Of a DNA stretch of 64,000 nt, positions 26,399-35,450 are shown piece by piece. The stretch's first letter is position 1; every line of letters begins with the position of its first letter. The position numbers were made by a program, and so were the translations under genes. This stretch comes from Bosea sp. 124 (GTDB lineage Bacteria; Pseudomonadota; Alphaproteobacteria; Rhizobiales; Beijerinckiaceae): NCBI RefSeq assembly GCF_003046175.1, contig NZ_PZZM01000001.1:4109001-4173000 (forward strand). The letters are read 5' to 3'. A model generated the notes under the pieces. It made no database searches and was not told where the DNA came from. It saw nothing but the letters and a program-made list of their open reading frames with translations.

Positions 26399-26839
26399 AT
26401 GATTTTTCTCGATATCGGAGAGGTCTCTGCCAGGGCCGGAATTCGCCCTTCGGCCTTGCGCTACTATGAGGAGATCGGCTTGATCTCCTCGGTCTTCCGC
26501 CACGGCCTGCGTCGCCAGTTTCCGGTCGAGGTGCTGTTGCAGCTCAAGCTGATCGCGATGGGGCAGACAGCCGGCTTCTCGCTCGGCGAGATTGCGGGGA
26601 TGTTCGGCAAGAACGGCGCGCCGGACCTGCCGCGCATGTTGTTGCATGAGAAGGCCGACCTGCTCGACCGGCAGATCGGCGAGTTGACGGCGCTCCGCGA
26701 CACCTTGCGCCATGTCGCGGATTGCCCGGCGCCGACGCATATGGAATGCCCGACCTTCAGGCGCCTTCTGGAGGCCGCCGGTCAGCACAGCGTGGCGCGG
26801 GCTAAGAAGAACGGGCTGAAAAGACCCGCCCGAACCTGA
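26399..26839 (+). CDS. MerR-family regulator of the MFS exporter
   Basis: About 146 residues. The N-terminal helix-turn-helix and wing are IGEVSARAGIRPSALRYYEEIGLI followed by RRQFPVEVLLQLKLIAMGQ. A helical dimerisation segment runs from about 80 to 110. The C-terminal tail has two cysteines (DCPAPTHMECP), not the CxxCxC cluster of SoxR, so it is not an iron-sulfur redox sensor. It may sense an organic ligand or metal. I chose ATG 26399, right next to the operator; the longer frame would run through the promoter. Confidence 0.85.
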   Translation: MIFLDIGEVSARAGIRPSALRYYEEIGLISSVFRHGLRRQFPVEVLLQLKLIAMGQTAGFSLGEIAGMFGKNGAPDLPRMLLHEKADLLDRQIGELTALRDTLRHVADCPAPTHMECPTFRRLLEAAGQHSVARAKKNGLKRPART

Positions 26840-26923
26840 AGCAACGTGATGACCGCAAGCGCGAAAGGAGAGCCGCGCGACACCCGGCCGAAACGAGCCA
26901 CCCGCGACAGGTGGCCGCTTTCG

Positions 26924-27733
26924 TCACTCCCCCTCGACCGGCTTCGGCACGCGCAGCCGCCGCGGGCCCTCTGTCAGCGACTTGAATACGCCGCGCAGCG
27001 TGCGGGCTTCCTGCTCGGTCATCTCCAGCCGGTGCAGGATATCGCGCAGATTGGCGGTCATGACGTGCTTCTTGCCGGGCGGGAAGAAACCGCAGATGTC
27101 GAGTTCGGTCTCGACATAGTCGAACATCGACAGCACGGTCGCGCGTGTCGCGGGGGGCGAGACGTTGTTCTCGCGAAAGGGCGGTTCGCCGCCGGTCGCC
27201 TTGAACCATTCATAGCCCGCCAGCAGCACGGCCTGGGCGAGATTGAGCGAGGCGAAGGCCGGATTGACTGGAAAGGTCAGGATCGCATCGGCGAACGAGA
27301 TTTCCTCATTGGTCAGGCCGATGCGCTCGCGCCCGAACAGGATGCCAACGCGTTCGCCCGCACCGATGCGCTGCGCGATGGGCGGCATCGCCTCGGCCGG
27401 GGTCACGACGCGCTTCATCTGGCCACGTTCCCGGGCGGTGGTGGCCAGCACGTGGTTGAGATCGGCGATGGCCTCGGCTGCGCTCGCGTAAAGCCGCGCA
27501 TTCTCCAGGATGTGGGTCGCGCCCGAGGCCGCCGAGGTCGCGCCCTTCTTCAGGCCGCCGCCGGTCGGCCAGCCGTCGCGCGGGGCGACGAGGCGCATTT
27601 CGGAGAGGCCGAAATTGGCCATGGCGCGGGCGCACATGCCGATGTTCTCGGCCATCTGCGGTTCGACCAGGATGACGACCGGGGCGGGGGCCTCGACAGG
27701 GGGGCGGGTGCGGTCGGTGCCGGAACCGGGCAT
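26924..27733 (-). CDS. trmJ: tRNA (cytidine/uridine-2'-O-)-methyltransferase TrmJ
   Basis: About 269 residues of the SPOUT family, which methylates ribose at position 32 of tRNA anticodon loops. Motifs: LVEPQMAENIGMCARAMANF at the N-terminus, ILFGRERIGLTNEE in the middle, and LNLAQAVLLAGYEWF forming the trefoil knot. A C-terminal helical extension is present. I chose ATG 27733 because the upstream part is not conserved in style. A REP-like repeat lies just upstream. Confidence 0.9.
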   Translation of the reverse strand: MPGSGTDRTRPPVEAPAPVVILVEPQMAENIGMCARAMANFGLSEMRLVAPRDGWPTGGGLKKGATSAASGATHILENARLYASAAEAIADLNHVLATTARERGQMKRVVTPAEAMPPIAQRIGAGERVGILFGRERIGLTNEEISFADAILTFPVNPAFASLNLAQAVLLAGYEWFKATGGEPPFRENNVSPPATRATVLSMFDYVETELDICGFFPPGKKHVMTANLRDILHRLEMTEQEARTLRGVFKSLTEGPRRLRVPKPVEGE

Positions 27734-27812
27734 GGAATTGGGTTTCACTTGTTTGCGAGGCGAACCTTGCGCGCAATCGCTGGAAACGCCGGTTCGGTCA
27801 AGCAATCCTCTT

Positions 27813-27905
27813 CGTCATGCTCGGCCTTGTGCCGAGCATCCACGTCTCGAACGCCGCACGCGACAAGCGAAGACGTGGATGGTCGGGACAAGCCCGACCA
27901 TGACA
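27813..27905. repeat. REP-like palindromic element, copy 1
   Basis: Two hairpins face each other: ATGCTCGGccttgtgCCGAGCAT and ATGGTCGGgacaagCCCGACCAT, joined by an inverted CCACGTCT / AGACGTGG pair, so the whole element is a nested palindrome. The same design recurs at 29142, 58098, 59061 and 60561. Confidence 0.75.
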
Positions 27906-27918
27906 GGCTGACGTTTTG

Positions 27919-29058
27919 TCAGCCCGCCGCCTTTTCCACCGCCCGCATGACGCGCAGCGTGTTGCTGCCGGCGAGCTTTTCCAGATCGGCTTCAGACCAG
28001 CCGCGCCGGATCAGTTCGGCGACCAGGGCCGGGAAGACCGAGGTGTCCTCGAGGCCATCGGGATTGATCCAGCCGAAGAAGTCCGAGCCGATGCCGACAT
28101 GGTCGTGGCCGATGCGCTGGGCGAGGTAGTCGAGATGGTCGCAATATTGCGGCAGCGTTGCCTTCGGCCGCGGTCCGGCCTTGCGGGCGATCTCGGCCTC
28201 GGCCTTCTCATGATCGAGCCCGTCCGGCGTCTTGCCGTACCTGTCCTTGGCCGGTCGATGCCAGTCGCGCGAGGACTGGCTGATAAAGTCCGGCACGAAG
28301 GTCGCCATCACGACGCCGCCATTGCCGGCGACCCGGTCGAGCACGTCGTCGGGGACGTTGCGCGGGTGGTCGCACAGCGAAAACGCGTTGGAATGCGACC
28401 AGACCACGGGCGCGCTGGTCACGTCGAGCGTGTCGTGCATCACCTTCGGCGAGACATGGGCGAGGTCGACCACCATGCCGAGCCTGTTCATGCGGCGGAT
28501 CACCTCCTTGCCGAAGGCGGTGAGCCCGTCATGCCGCGGTGCGTCGGTGGCGGAATCGCACCAGTCATGGCTGTCGTTGTGGCAGAGCGTCATCAGCCGG
28601 ATGCCGAGATCGTAATAGGCGTCGAGCGCGTCGATCTCGTTGTCGAGGGCGGTGCCGTTCTCGATCGTCATGAACAGCGCGATGCGCCCTTCGGCCTTGG
28701 CGGTCATGACGTCGTCGGCGCTGAGGCCGGGACGGAAGGCGTCGGCATGGCGCCTGAGAATGTCCCGCATCAGCGCGATCTGGGCGAGCGCGAAGCCGGC
28801 GGGCTTCGGATGCTTGGGCGGGACATAGGCCGCGAAGAATTGGCCGGCGAGCTTGCCGGCCTGCATGCGCGGGATGTCGGTGTCGCCCTCGGCGTGGATT
28901 TTCGTCAGGTCGTAGGCGCCGACATCGCCTTTCGCCTCGCGGCTCAGCCGGATGACATAGGGCAGGTCGTTATGCCCGTCGATCAGCGGGGCACGGTCGA
29001 GGAGGGCCAGCGCCGCGGCATAGGCGTTGTCCTGAACGGGCGGTTTGGCGAGGGCCAT
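27919..29058 (-). CDS. membrane dipeptidase (peptidase M19)
   Basis: A 379-residue zinc peptidase of the renal dipeptidase family. The metal-site motif LIDGHNDLPY is near residue 30, and VWSHSNAFSLCDHPRN and HVGIGSDFFG carry further ligands. No signal peptide is visible, as in many bacterial homologues, which cleave dipeptides including those with a D-residue at the second position. It lies directly downstream of a D-amino acid dehydrogenase-like gene on the same strand, separated by 205 bp holding a REP element, and is flanked by REP elements on both sides. Confidence 0.9.
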   Translation of the reverse strand: MALAKPPVQDNAYAAALALLDRAPLIDGHNDLPYVIRLSREAKGDVGAYDLTKIHAEGDTDIPRMQAGKLAGQFFAAYVPPKHPKPAGFALAQIALMRDILRRHADAFRPGLSADDVMTAKAEGRIALFMTIENGTALDNEIDALDAYYDLGIRLMTLCHNDSHDWCDSATDAPRHDGLTAFGKEVIRRMNRLGMVVDLAHVSPKVMHDTLDVTSAPVVWSHSNAFSLCDHPRNVPDDVLDRVAGNGGVVMATFVPDFISQSSRDWHRPAKDRYGKTPDGLDHEKAEAEIARKAGPRPKATLPQYCDHLDYLAQRIGHDHVGIGSDFFGWINPDGLEDTSVFPALVAELIRRGWSEADLEKLAGSNTLRVMRAVEKAAG

Positions 29059-29141
29059 GGCGGGTGTCTCGGCGGGAATCGGGAGCGGATCGTCGCAGGT
29101 TGCACCAGGAGAGGCGAGGGGGCGTGGCGCAGGGCGCCTCT

Positions 29142-29238
29142 GCCGTCATGGTCGGGCTTGTCCCGACCATCCACGTCTTCGGTTGGCGAGTGCGGTGTTC
29201 GAGACGTGGGTGCTCACCACAAGGGCGAGCATGACGGC
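29142..29238. repeat. REP-like palindromic element, copy 2
   Basis: Hairpins ATGGTCGGgcttgtCCCGACCAT and a partly decayed GTGCTCaccacaagggcGAGCAT, with the CACGTCTtc / gagACGTG inner pair. It is bounded by GCCGTCATG and CATGACGGC. Confidence 0.7.
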
Positions 29239-29263
29239 GTGCGCCCGGCCGTGCGTCGTCTCG

Positions 29264-30514
29264 TCAACCGAACCGCGCCGGAGCGAACGGGGTCGGATCG
29301 ACGAAGACCTTCTGGCCCGTCACCATCTCCGCGATCATCCGGCCGGTGACGGCCGCCAGCGTCAGGCCGTGATGGGCGTGGCCGAAGGAGAACCACAGGC
29401 CCTTGTGCTTCGGCGCGGGGCCGATGATCGGCATCATGTCCGGCGTGCAGGGGCGACGGCCGAGCCAGGGCTCGGGATCGACCCGCTCGCCGAGCGGGAA
29501 GAGCGTGCGGGCGATCGGCTCGGCGCGCTGGAGCTGGACGGGGGTCGGGGGGGCGTCGCGGTCGGCGAATTCGGCGCCGGTCGTCAGGCGGATGCCCTGC
29601 TGCATCGGTGCCAGGAAATAGCCGCGCTCGGTGTCGAGCACCGGATGGTTCAGGACGGCGTTGCCCTGCGCCTTGTAGTGCATGTGGTAGCCGCGCTTGA
29701 CCGCCAGCGGCAGGCGGTAACCGAGCTTGCCCGTCAGCACGTCGGCCCAGGGGCCGAGTGCGACGATGGCATCCTTCGCCTGCGCCCTGGTGCCGTCCGC
29801 GAGTGTGACGCTCCAGTCGCCGCCTTCCTGGACCAGCGTGCCGGCATCGCCCAGCGCGAGCTTGCCGCCGAGCTGCTCGAACAGCGCGACATAAGCCTTC
29901 GAGAGGCCGAGCGGGTCGATCACAGTCACCGGATCGGTCCAGTGCAGGCCGCCGACCAGGCTGCCATGGTCGAGATGCGGCTCCTCGGCGCGCAGCGTCG
30001 CCATATCGAGCGCCTTGTAGTTCAGGCCGAAATCCCGGTTCCAGCGCGCGGCCTCCGCCAGACGCAAATCCTGCTGGGCCGCGGTGCGGAAGACCTTCAT
30101 CCAGCCCTTGCGGCGCAGCAGCGCGGTCGCACCGGCCTCTTCCGCGAGGGCATCGTGCTCGCTGACGCAATGCTCGATCAGGGTGGCGTATTTCCGGGCG
30201 ATCGCCTCGTGCTGGGAGGCGCGCGAATGCATCCAGTAGGAGAACAGGAAGGGCGCGAGCTTTGGGATCGCGCTCCAGTGGTAATGCGCGTCGATGGTGT
30301 TGTTCATCGCGTAGCGGATGAGCGCCCCGAAATCATGCGGGAAGCCGTAGGGGTAGACACCCTCGCGCTGGATCAGCCCGGCATTGCCGTAGCTCGTCTC
30401 CTCGCCGGGACCGCGCTTGTCGACGAGCAGGACCGAGCGGCCCGCTTTCTGCAGGTGAAGCGCCACGGAAATACCGACGATGCCCGCGCCGAGAACGATC
30501 GTATCCGTCCGCAT
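29264..30514 (-). CDS. FAD-dependent D-amino acid dehydrogenase-like oxidoreductase
   Basis: A 416-residue DAO/DadA-type flavoenzyme. The Rossmann motif IVLGAGIVGISVALHLQKAG is at the N-terminus, followed by DKRGPGEETSYGNAG; the C-terminal GLWFSFGHAHHGLTLAA completes the FAD site. It would oxidise a D-amino acid or cyclic amino acid to the oxo acid and pass electrons to the respiratory chain. A paralogue is at 45147. The dipeptidase downstream suggests it handles D-residues released from dipeptides; this is an inference from position. Confidence 0.87.
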   Translation of the reverse strand: MRTDTIVLGAGIVGISVALHLQKAGRSVLLVDKRGPGEETSYGNAGLIQREGVYPYGFPHDFGALIRYAMNNTIDAHYHWSAIPKLAPFLFSYWMHSRASQHEAIARKYATLIEHCVSEHDALAEEAGATALLRRKGWMKVFRTAAQQDLRLAEAARWNRDFGLNYKALDMATLRAEEPHLDHGSLVGGLHWTDPVTVIDPLGLSKAYVALFEQLGGKLALGDAGTLVQEGGDWSVTLADGTRAQAKDAIVALGPWADVLTGKLGYRLPLAVKRGYHMHYKAQGNAVLNHPVLDTERGYFLAPMQQGIRLTTGAEFADRDAPPTPVQLQRAEPIARTLFPLGERVDPEPWLGRRPCTPDMMPIIGPAPKHKGLWFSFGHAHHGLTLAAVTGRMIAEMVTGQKVFVDPTPFAPARFG

Positions 30515-30724
30515 TGACCCACTCCTGACAGCCCCAACCCTGCGAAAATAGCCGTTTGCGCCGGTTTGTCAGCGTCGCGGCGTATCTTTGCGTCGTCCGA
30601 GCAAAAGTTTCGCAAGATTTGCGCCATGACGAGCATCAGCCTGCCGCGGAGCCGGCAAAGCGCCGTACAGGCGCAATTTCCTGCGGCGCAGGGCGGGGCT
30701 GTGGCGAAGGTGGGTGACGCAACA

Positions 30725-30759
30725 GTCCCGATCGGCCAGTGTCGGCCTCCTGTCGGGAC
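30725..30759 (+). promoter_or_regulatory. leader hairpin before the BASS-type transporter
   Basis: An outer 7-bp inverted repeat GTCCCGA / TCGGGAC encloses an inner GGCC / GGCC pair. It ends 13 bp before the chosen start codon, so it could limit ribosome access or act as an operator. Confidence 0.35.
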
Positions 30760-30772
30760 GAGTCGGACCTCC

Positions 30773-31753
30773 ATGCTCACGCGTATCGCCGCTTCACTGG
30801 CCGCGGGCCTTGCCTGGCTCGGGCGTCACGGCACGCAGGGGTTCGCGCTCTCGATCTTCCTCGGCCTGGCGCTGCCGCAATTCTCGGCGGCGGCGCGGCC
30901 GCTGCTGCCGGTGACGATCTTCTGCTTCACTACCATCGTCTTCATGCGGGCCGATCTCGGCATTATCGCCGGCCTGCTGCGCCGTCCGGGCAAGCTGATC
31001 TTGACCTGCCTGTGGATGGTGGGAGCGCCCGTGATCGTGATCGGCGGCGCGTTCCTGGTCCTGGGGCGGGACGCGCTCGACCCCGGCCTGCTGCTCGGCC
31101 TCGCCATCCTGGCGGCGGCGCCGCCAATCATGTCCTCGCCGGCGGTCGCGATCCTCTATGGCTTCGAGCCCTCGCTGATCATCGCCGGGGTGATCGTCAC
31201 CACCATCGCGAGCCCCGTCGTCGCGCCGATGCTGGTCGAGCTTCTGGCCGGTGCGGCCGTGCCGCTCGACCGCTGGGTCCTGACCCTGCGGCTTCTGCTG
31301 TTCGTGGGCGGTGGCATGGCGGCCGCAGCCATCCTGCGTCTGTGGCTCGGCACGGGACGCATCAAGGGGATGAAAGCCAATCTCGATGGCTTCGGAGTGC
31401 TGATGTATTTCACCTTCGCGATTGCGGCGATGGACGGGGTCACGCGGGCGGCGCTCGACGATCCGCGGCGGGTCGCGGGCTTCCTCGCTTGCGTCTTCGG
31501 CGTCTCGGTCATCGGGCTGGTGGCGAGCTATCTCGCGCTGCGCTTCCTGCGCCGCTCCGAGCGCTTCATGGTCGGCTACGGCGCGGGGCAGCGCAATATG
31601 GGCATGATCGTCGCGGCGCTCGGCGCCGGCGTGCCGCCCTCGACCTTCCTGTTCTTCGCGCTGGCGCAGTTTCCGATCTACCTGATGCCATGGCTGCTGA
31701 GCGGGATGGCTGGCCGGATCCGCCGCGACGAGGCGGCTGCTGACGGGGCCTGA
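30773..31753 (+). CDS. bile acid:sodium symporter-like (BASS) membrane transporter
   Basis: About 326 residues with nine or ten hydrophobic spans and no large soluble part. Segments AILAAAPPIMSSPAVAILYG and ERFMVGYGAGQRNMGMIVAA fit the SBF/BASS core helices, including the conserved polar crossover residues. The family imports organic anions with sodium; the substrate is unknown. I chose ATG 30773; in-frame ATG 30626 would add about 49 residues of non-hydrophobic sequence without a good ribosome site. Confidence 0.75.
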   Translation: MLTRIAASLAAGLAWLGRHGTQGFALSIFLGLALPQFSAAARPLLPVTIFCFTTIVFMRADLGIIAGLLRRPGKLILTCLWMVGAPVIVIGGAFLVLGRDALDPGLLLGLAILAAAPPIMSSPAVAILYGFEPSLIIAGVIVTTIASPVVAPMLVELLAGAAVPLDRWVLTLRLLLFVGGGMAAAAILRLWLGTGRIKGMKANLDGFGVLMYFTFAIAAMDGVTRAALDDPRRVAGFLACVFGVSVIGLVASYLALRFLRRSERFMVGYGAGQRNMGMIVAALGAGVPPSTFLFFALAQFPIYLMPWLLSGMAGRIRRDEAAADGA

Positions 31754-31800
31754 CGGCGCGACTTGCGAGCTTCAGCGGGCAACGCCGCAGGAGGCCCGTC

Positions 31801-32478
31801 ATGATCACGCTGTATTCCGGCCCGCTGAGCCTCTTTGCCCGTAAAGTCGAGATCGGGTTGCGGGAGAAAGCCCTGCCGTTCGAGCGGGTGATGGTGCCGT
31901 TCAGCCAGACGACCGGCTACGACCCGAGGCATCCCGAGGTCTTGGCGCTCAATCCGAAGGGCCAGGTGCCGGTCATGACCGATGACGGGCTCGTGCTCTA
32001 CGATTCGACCGTAATCGTCGAATATCTCGACGAGGCCTATCCGCGGATACCGCTCTATCCGGTGACGCCGGCCGAGCGGGCGCGCTGCCGGCTCGACGAG
32101 CTCTTCGCCGACGAGATCCTGCTGCAGGCGCTGAGGCCGCTGATGCACCGGACCGGTCCGCGTGCGGCCGATCCGGCCCGGCGGGCGGCGGAAGATGCCG
32201 ATGCGCTGATCGCCGAGGAGGTGCTGGCGGGCCATCACGCCGGTCTGGACGAGAGGCTGGCCGGGCGGGAATTCTTCGGGCCGATGCTGTCGGCGGCCGA
32301 TATCGCGCTGTTCATGGGGCTGCTGTTTGGCCGGCGGCTGGGCGGGCCTTCGTTTCAGCCCTATCGCGATCTCTCGGGCTGGTTTGCGCGGCTGCTGGAG
32401 CGGCCCGCCTTCGCTCTCGCGGCAGCCGAGGTCGCCGAGGCCGACCGACGTCTCTCGGTCCCCGTCGCCATGCGCTGA
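31801..32478 (+). CDS. glutathione S-transferase family protein
   Basis: A 225-residue two-domain GST. The thioredoxin-like N-terminal part has the start LYSGPLSLFARKVEIGLREK and the cis-Pro segment KGQVPVMTDDGLVLYDSTVI with the glutathione-binding DST. The helical C-terminal domain follows. GSTs detoxify electrophiles or isomerise metabolites; no specific class is evident. It has its own ribosome site (CAGGAGG before ATG 31801). Confidence 0.88.
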   Translation: MITLYSGPLSLFARKVEIGLREKALPFERVMVPFSQTTGYDPRHPEVLALNPKGQVPVMTDDGLVLYDSTVIVEYLDEAYPRIPLYPVTPAERARCRLDELFADEILLQALRPLMHRTGPRAADPARRAAEDADALIAEEVLAGHHAGLDERLAGREFFGPMLSAADIALFMGLLFGRRLGGPSFQPYRDLSGWFARLLERPAFALAAAEVAEADRRLSVPVAMR

Positions 32479-32553
32479 GACGGCCCCGGATTTGCGTGGC
32501 CGCCGGCCGAAATCCGCATTTCCCTTTGCCTGCCGATGGATTAAACCGCCGGC

Positions 32554-33237
32554 ATGAGCGCTCCCATCCGCATCGCCCCGTCCATCCTCTCGGCCGACTT
32601 CTCGACGCTCGGCGAGGAGGTCCGCGCCATCGACGAAGCCGGTGCCGACTGGATCCATTGCGACGTGATGGACGGGCATTTCGTGCCGAACATCACCTTC
32701 GGGCCCGATGTGCTGAAGGCGATCCGTCCGCACACGAAAAAGTTCTTCGACGTGCATCTGATGATCGCGCCGGTCGACCCTTACGTCGAGGCGTTCGCCA
32801 AGGCCGGCGCCGACCTGATCTCCTTTCATGTCGAGGCGGGCCCGCATCCGCACCGGACGCTGCAGGCGATCCGGGGGCAGGGCAAGAAGGCGGGAATCGT
32901 CCTCAATCCCGGCACGCCGGCTGGCCTCGTCGAGCCGCTGCTCGACGATCTCGACCTGATCCTGCTGATGACCGTCAATCCCGGTTTCGGCGGGCAGAGC
33001 TTCATTCATTCCGTGTTGCCGAAGATCGCCCAGGTCAGGGCGCTGATCGGCGAGCGGCCGATTTCGCTGGAGATCGACGGCGGAGCGACGGTGGACACCG
33101 CGCCCTTGGCGGCGAAAGCCGGTGCCGATGTCTTCGTCGCGGGTTCAGCGGTATTCAAGGGCGGGCCTGCCGCCTATGCAGGCAATATTGCCGCGATCCG
33201 CAAGGCGGCCGAAGCCGCGCGCGGCGCGTGGGTTTGA
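32554..33237 (+). CDS. rpe: ribulose-phosphate 3-epimerase
   Basis: A 227-residue TIM-barrel enzyme that interconverts ribulose 5-phosphate and xylulose 5-phosphate in the pentose phosphate pathway. Motifs: [30 protein letters not shown] with the metal-binding residues, FFDVHLMI, and the phosphate loop [11 protein letters not shown]. Length is standard. It stands before purB, from which it is separated by a REP-like repeat. Confidence 0.96.
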   Translation: MSAPIRIAPSILSADFSTLGEEVRAIDEAGADWIHCDVMDGHFVPNITFGPDVLKAIRPHTKKFFDVHLMIAPVDPYVEAFAKAGADLISFHVEAGPHPHRTLQAIRGQGKKAGIVLNPGTPAGLVEPLLDDLDLILLMTVNPGFGGQSFIHSVLPKIAQVRALIGERPISLEIDGGATVDTAPLAAKAGADVFVAGSAVFKGGPAAYAGNIAAIRKAAEAARGAWV

Positions 33238-33249
33238 CTTGAAAAGGCT

Positions 33250-33355
33250 CCGTCATTCCGGGCGGAGCGAAGCGTAGACCCGGAATCCATCACAGGGCCG
33301 CGCCCTTCGATGGATCCCGGATCGGCGCCGCTTCGCGGCTGGTCCGGGATGACGG
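33250..33355. repeat. intergenic palindromic repeat, second type
   Basis: Flanked by CCGTCATTCCGGG and CCGGGATGACGG, with an inner pair GACCCGGAATCCATC / GATGGATCCCGG. This differs in sequence from the REP-like copies elsewhere in the window and fills the gap between rpe and purB. Confidence 0.65.
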
Positions 33356-33379
33356 CGCGCATTCTCTGAAAGGCATCCG

Positions 33380-34687
33380 ATGATCCCTCGCTATTCCCGC
33401 CCCGAGATGGTCGCCATCTGGGAGCCGCAGACCCGCTTCCGGATCTGGTTCGAGATCGAGGCGCATGCCACCGACAAGCTCGCCGAACTCGGCGTGGTGC
33501 CGAAGGAGGCCGCCGCGACGATCTGGGCCAAGGCCAAGGACGCGACCTTCGATGTCGCGCGCATCGACGAGATCGAGCGCGTCACCAAGCATGACGTCAT
33601 TGCCTTCCTGACGCATCTGGCCGAAATCGTCGGCCCCGAGGCGCGCTTCGTCCATCAGGGCATGACCTCCTCGGACATCCTCGACACGACGCTGTCGGTG
33701 CAGCTCGCGCGTGCGACCGATATCCTTATCGCCGATGTCGATGCGCTTCTGGCGGCGATCCGGCGCCGCGCTTTCGAGCACAAGCTGACGCCGACGATCG
33801 GCCGTTCGCATGGCATCCATGCCGAACCGGTGACCTTCGGGCTCAAGCTCGCCCAGGCCTATGCCGAGTTCGATCGCTGCAGGCTGCGGCTTGTGGCGGC
33901 CCGCGCCGAGATCGCGACCTGCGCGATTTCGGGCGCCGTCGGCACCTTCGCCAATATCGACCCGAGCGTCGAAGCCTATGTCGCCGAGAAGATGGGGCTG
34001 AGCGTTGAGCCGGTCTCGACGCAGGTCATCCCGCGCGACCGGCATGCGATGTATTTCGCCACGCTGGGCGTCGTCGCCTCCAGCGTCGAGCGGTTGGCGA
34101 CCGAAATCCGGCATCTGCAGCGTACCGAGGTCTATGAGGCGGAGGAGTTCTTCTCGCCGGGCCAGAAGGGCTCGTCGGCGATGCCGCACAAGCGCAACCC
34201 GGTGCTGACCGAGAACCTGACCGGGCTCGCCCGCCTCGTGCGCGGCATGGTCGTGCCGGCGCTGGAGAACGTCGCGCTCTGGCACGAGCGTGATATCTCG
34301 CATTCTTCGGTCGAGCGCATGATCGGGCCGGACGCCACGGTGACGCTCGATTTCGCGCTGGCACGGCTGACCGGCGTCGTCGACAAGCTGCTGATCTATC
34401 CGCAGAACATGCGCCGGAACCTCGACAAGCTCGGTGGCCTGCACAATTCCCAGCGCGTCCTGCTGGCCCTGACGCAGGCCGGAGCCAGCCGCGAGGAAAG
34501 CTATTCCATGGTCCAGCGCAACGCGATGCGGACCTGGGAGCATGGCGAGGACTTCTTGACCAACCTCAAGAAAGACAAGGACGTCACAGCGAAGCTGTCG
34601 GACGCCGAGCTCGAGGCGATGTTCGACGAGGGCTACCACTTCAAGCATGTCGACACGATCTTCGCGCGGGTGTTTGGCGAGGCTTGA
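33380..34687 (+). CDS. purB: adenylosuccinate lyase
   Basis: A 435-residue member of the fumarase/aspartase superfamily catalysing two steps of purine synthesis. It begins MIPRYSRPEMVAIW, typical of PurB, and carries the superfamily signature GSSAMPHKRNPVL with the catalytic Ser loop, plus TSSDILDTTLS and RSHGIHAEPVTFGLK. Length is standard. The phosphoesterase gene begins 6 bp after its stop. Confidence 0.95.
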   Translation: MIPRYSRPEMVAIWEPQTRFRIWFEIEAHATDKLAELGVVPKEAAATIWAKAKDATFDVARIDEIERVTKHDVIAFLTHLAEIVGPEARFVHQGMTSSDILDTTLSVQLARATDILIADVDALLAAIRRRAFEHKLTPTIGRSHGIHAEPVTFGLKLAQAYAEFDRCRLRLVAARAEIATCAISGAVGTFANIDPSVEAYVAEKMGLSVEPVSTQVIPRDRHAMYFATLGVVASSVERLATEIRHLQRTEVYEAEEFFSPGQKGSSAMPHKRNPVLTENLTGLARLVRGMVVPALENVALWHERDISHSSVERMIGPDATVTLDFALARLTGVVDKLLIYPQNMRRNLDKLGGLHNSQRVLLALTQAGASREESYSMVQRNAMRTWEHGEDFLTNLKKDKDVTAKLSDAELEAMFDEGYHFKHVDTIFARVFGEA

Positions 34688-34693
34688 TGCTGG

Positions 34694-35440
34694 ATGCGCA
34701 TCGCGGTCATCGCCGATATCCACGGCAATTTCGATGCGCTCCAGGCCGTGGTCGAGGATCTCGAACGCACGCGGCCTGATCTGGTCGTCAATCTTGGCGA
34801 CCTGCTCTCGGGTCCGCTGAAGGCGCGCGAGACAGCTGATCTGCTGATGTCCAGGGACTGGCTGACGGTGCGCGGCAATCATGACCGCTATCTGATCGAG
34901 CGGTCGCTCGATCAACTCGGCGCGTCGGACAGGGCGGCGGCCGAGGAGATGGAGCCGCGGCATTTCGCCTGGCTGCGCTCGCTGCCGTTCTCGGCAAGGG
35001 CGGCGGAGGATGTCGCCCTGTTCCATGCGACACCGGGAGACGACAACACCTATCTGACGGAGCAGGTCCGGGGAGGGCGCTCCGAGGCCCGGCCCGTGAC
35101 GGCGGTGGCGGCCGATCTCGCGGGTATCGAGGCGAGCCTGATCCTGTGCGGGCATTCGCATGTCGCGCGCGCGATGGAGCTTCTCGACGGGCGCTGCGTC
35201 TTCAACCCGGGCAGCGTCGGACAGCCCGCCTATGACGATGTCGCGCCCGAGCCGCATGTCATGCAGGCTGAGGGCCCGCATGCACGTTACGGCATTGCGG
35301 AACGCTGCCGCGCGGGCTGGCGATTTTTCTTCGTCGCACTACGTTACGACTGGCACGCTGCCGCTGACCTTGCCCTCGCGCGGGGGCGCCGGGACTGGGC
35401 CCATGCTCTTTCGACCGGCCTTGCCCTGAAGCCCGACTGA
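34694..35440 (+). CDS. calcineurin-like metallophosphoesterase
   Basis: A 248-residue protein with the metallophosphoesterase motifs IADIHGNFDAL (D-x-H), VNLGDLLSGP (GD), VRGNHDRYL (GNHD), LILCGHSHVARAM (GHSH) and NPGSVGQP. Relatives include YfcE-like phosphodiesterases and diadenosine-type phosphatases. It is 6 bp after purB and probably co-transcribed. Confidence 0.88.
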   Translation: MRIAVIADIHGNFDALQAVVEDLERTRPDLVVNLGDLLSGPLKARETADLLMSRDWLTVRGNHDRYLIERSLDQLGASDRAAAEEMEPRHFAWLRSLPFSARAAEDVALFHATPGDDNTYLTEQVRGGRSEARPVTAVAADLAGIEASLILCGHSHVARAMELLDGRCVFNPGSVGQPAYDDVAPEPHVMQAEGPHARYGIAERCRAGWRFFFVALRYDWHAAADLALARGRRDWAHALSTGLALKPD

Positions 35441-35450
35441 CTGATTGCCG

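Noticed and set aside
26399..26839. Reading the MerR protein as SoxR because of its SoxR-like operator
   Set aside because: The CxxCxC iron-sulfur motif is missing; only a CX7C pair is present.
33290..35281. Antisense frame (663 codons) spanning purB and the phosphoesterase
   Set aside because: Crosses two well-supported genes and a REP-like gap; composition is that of a shadow frame.
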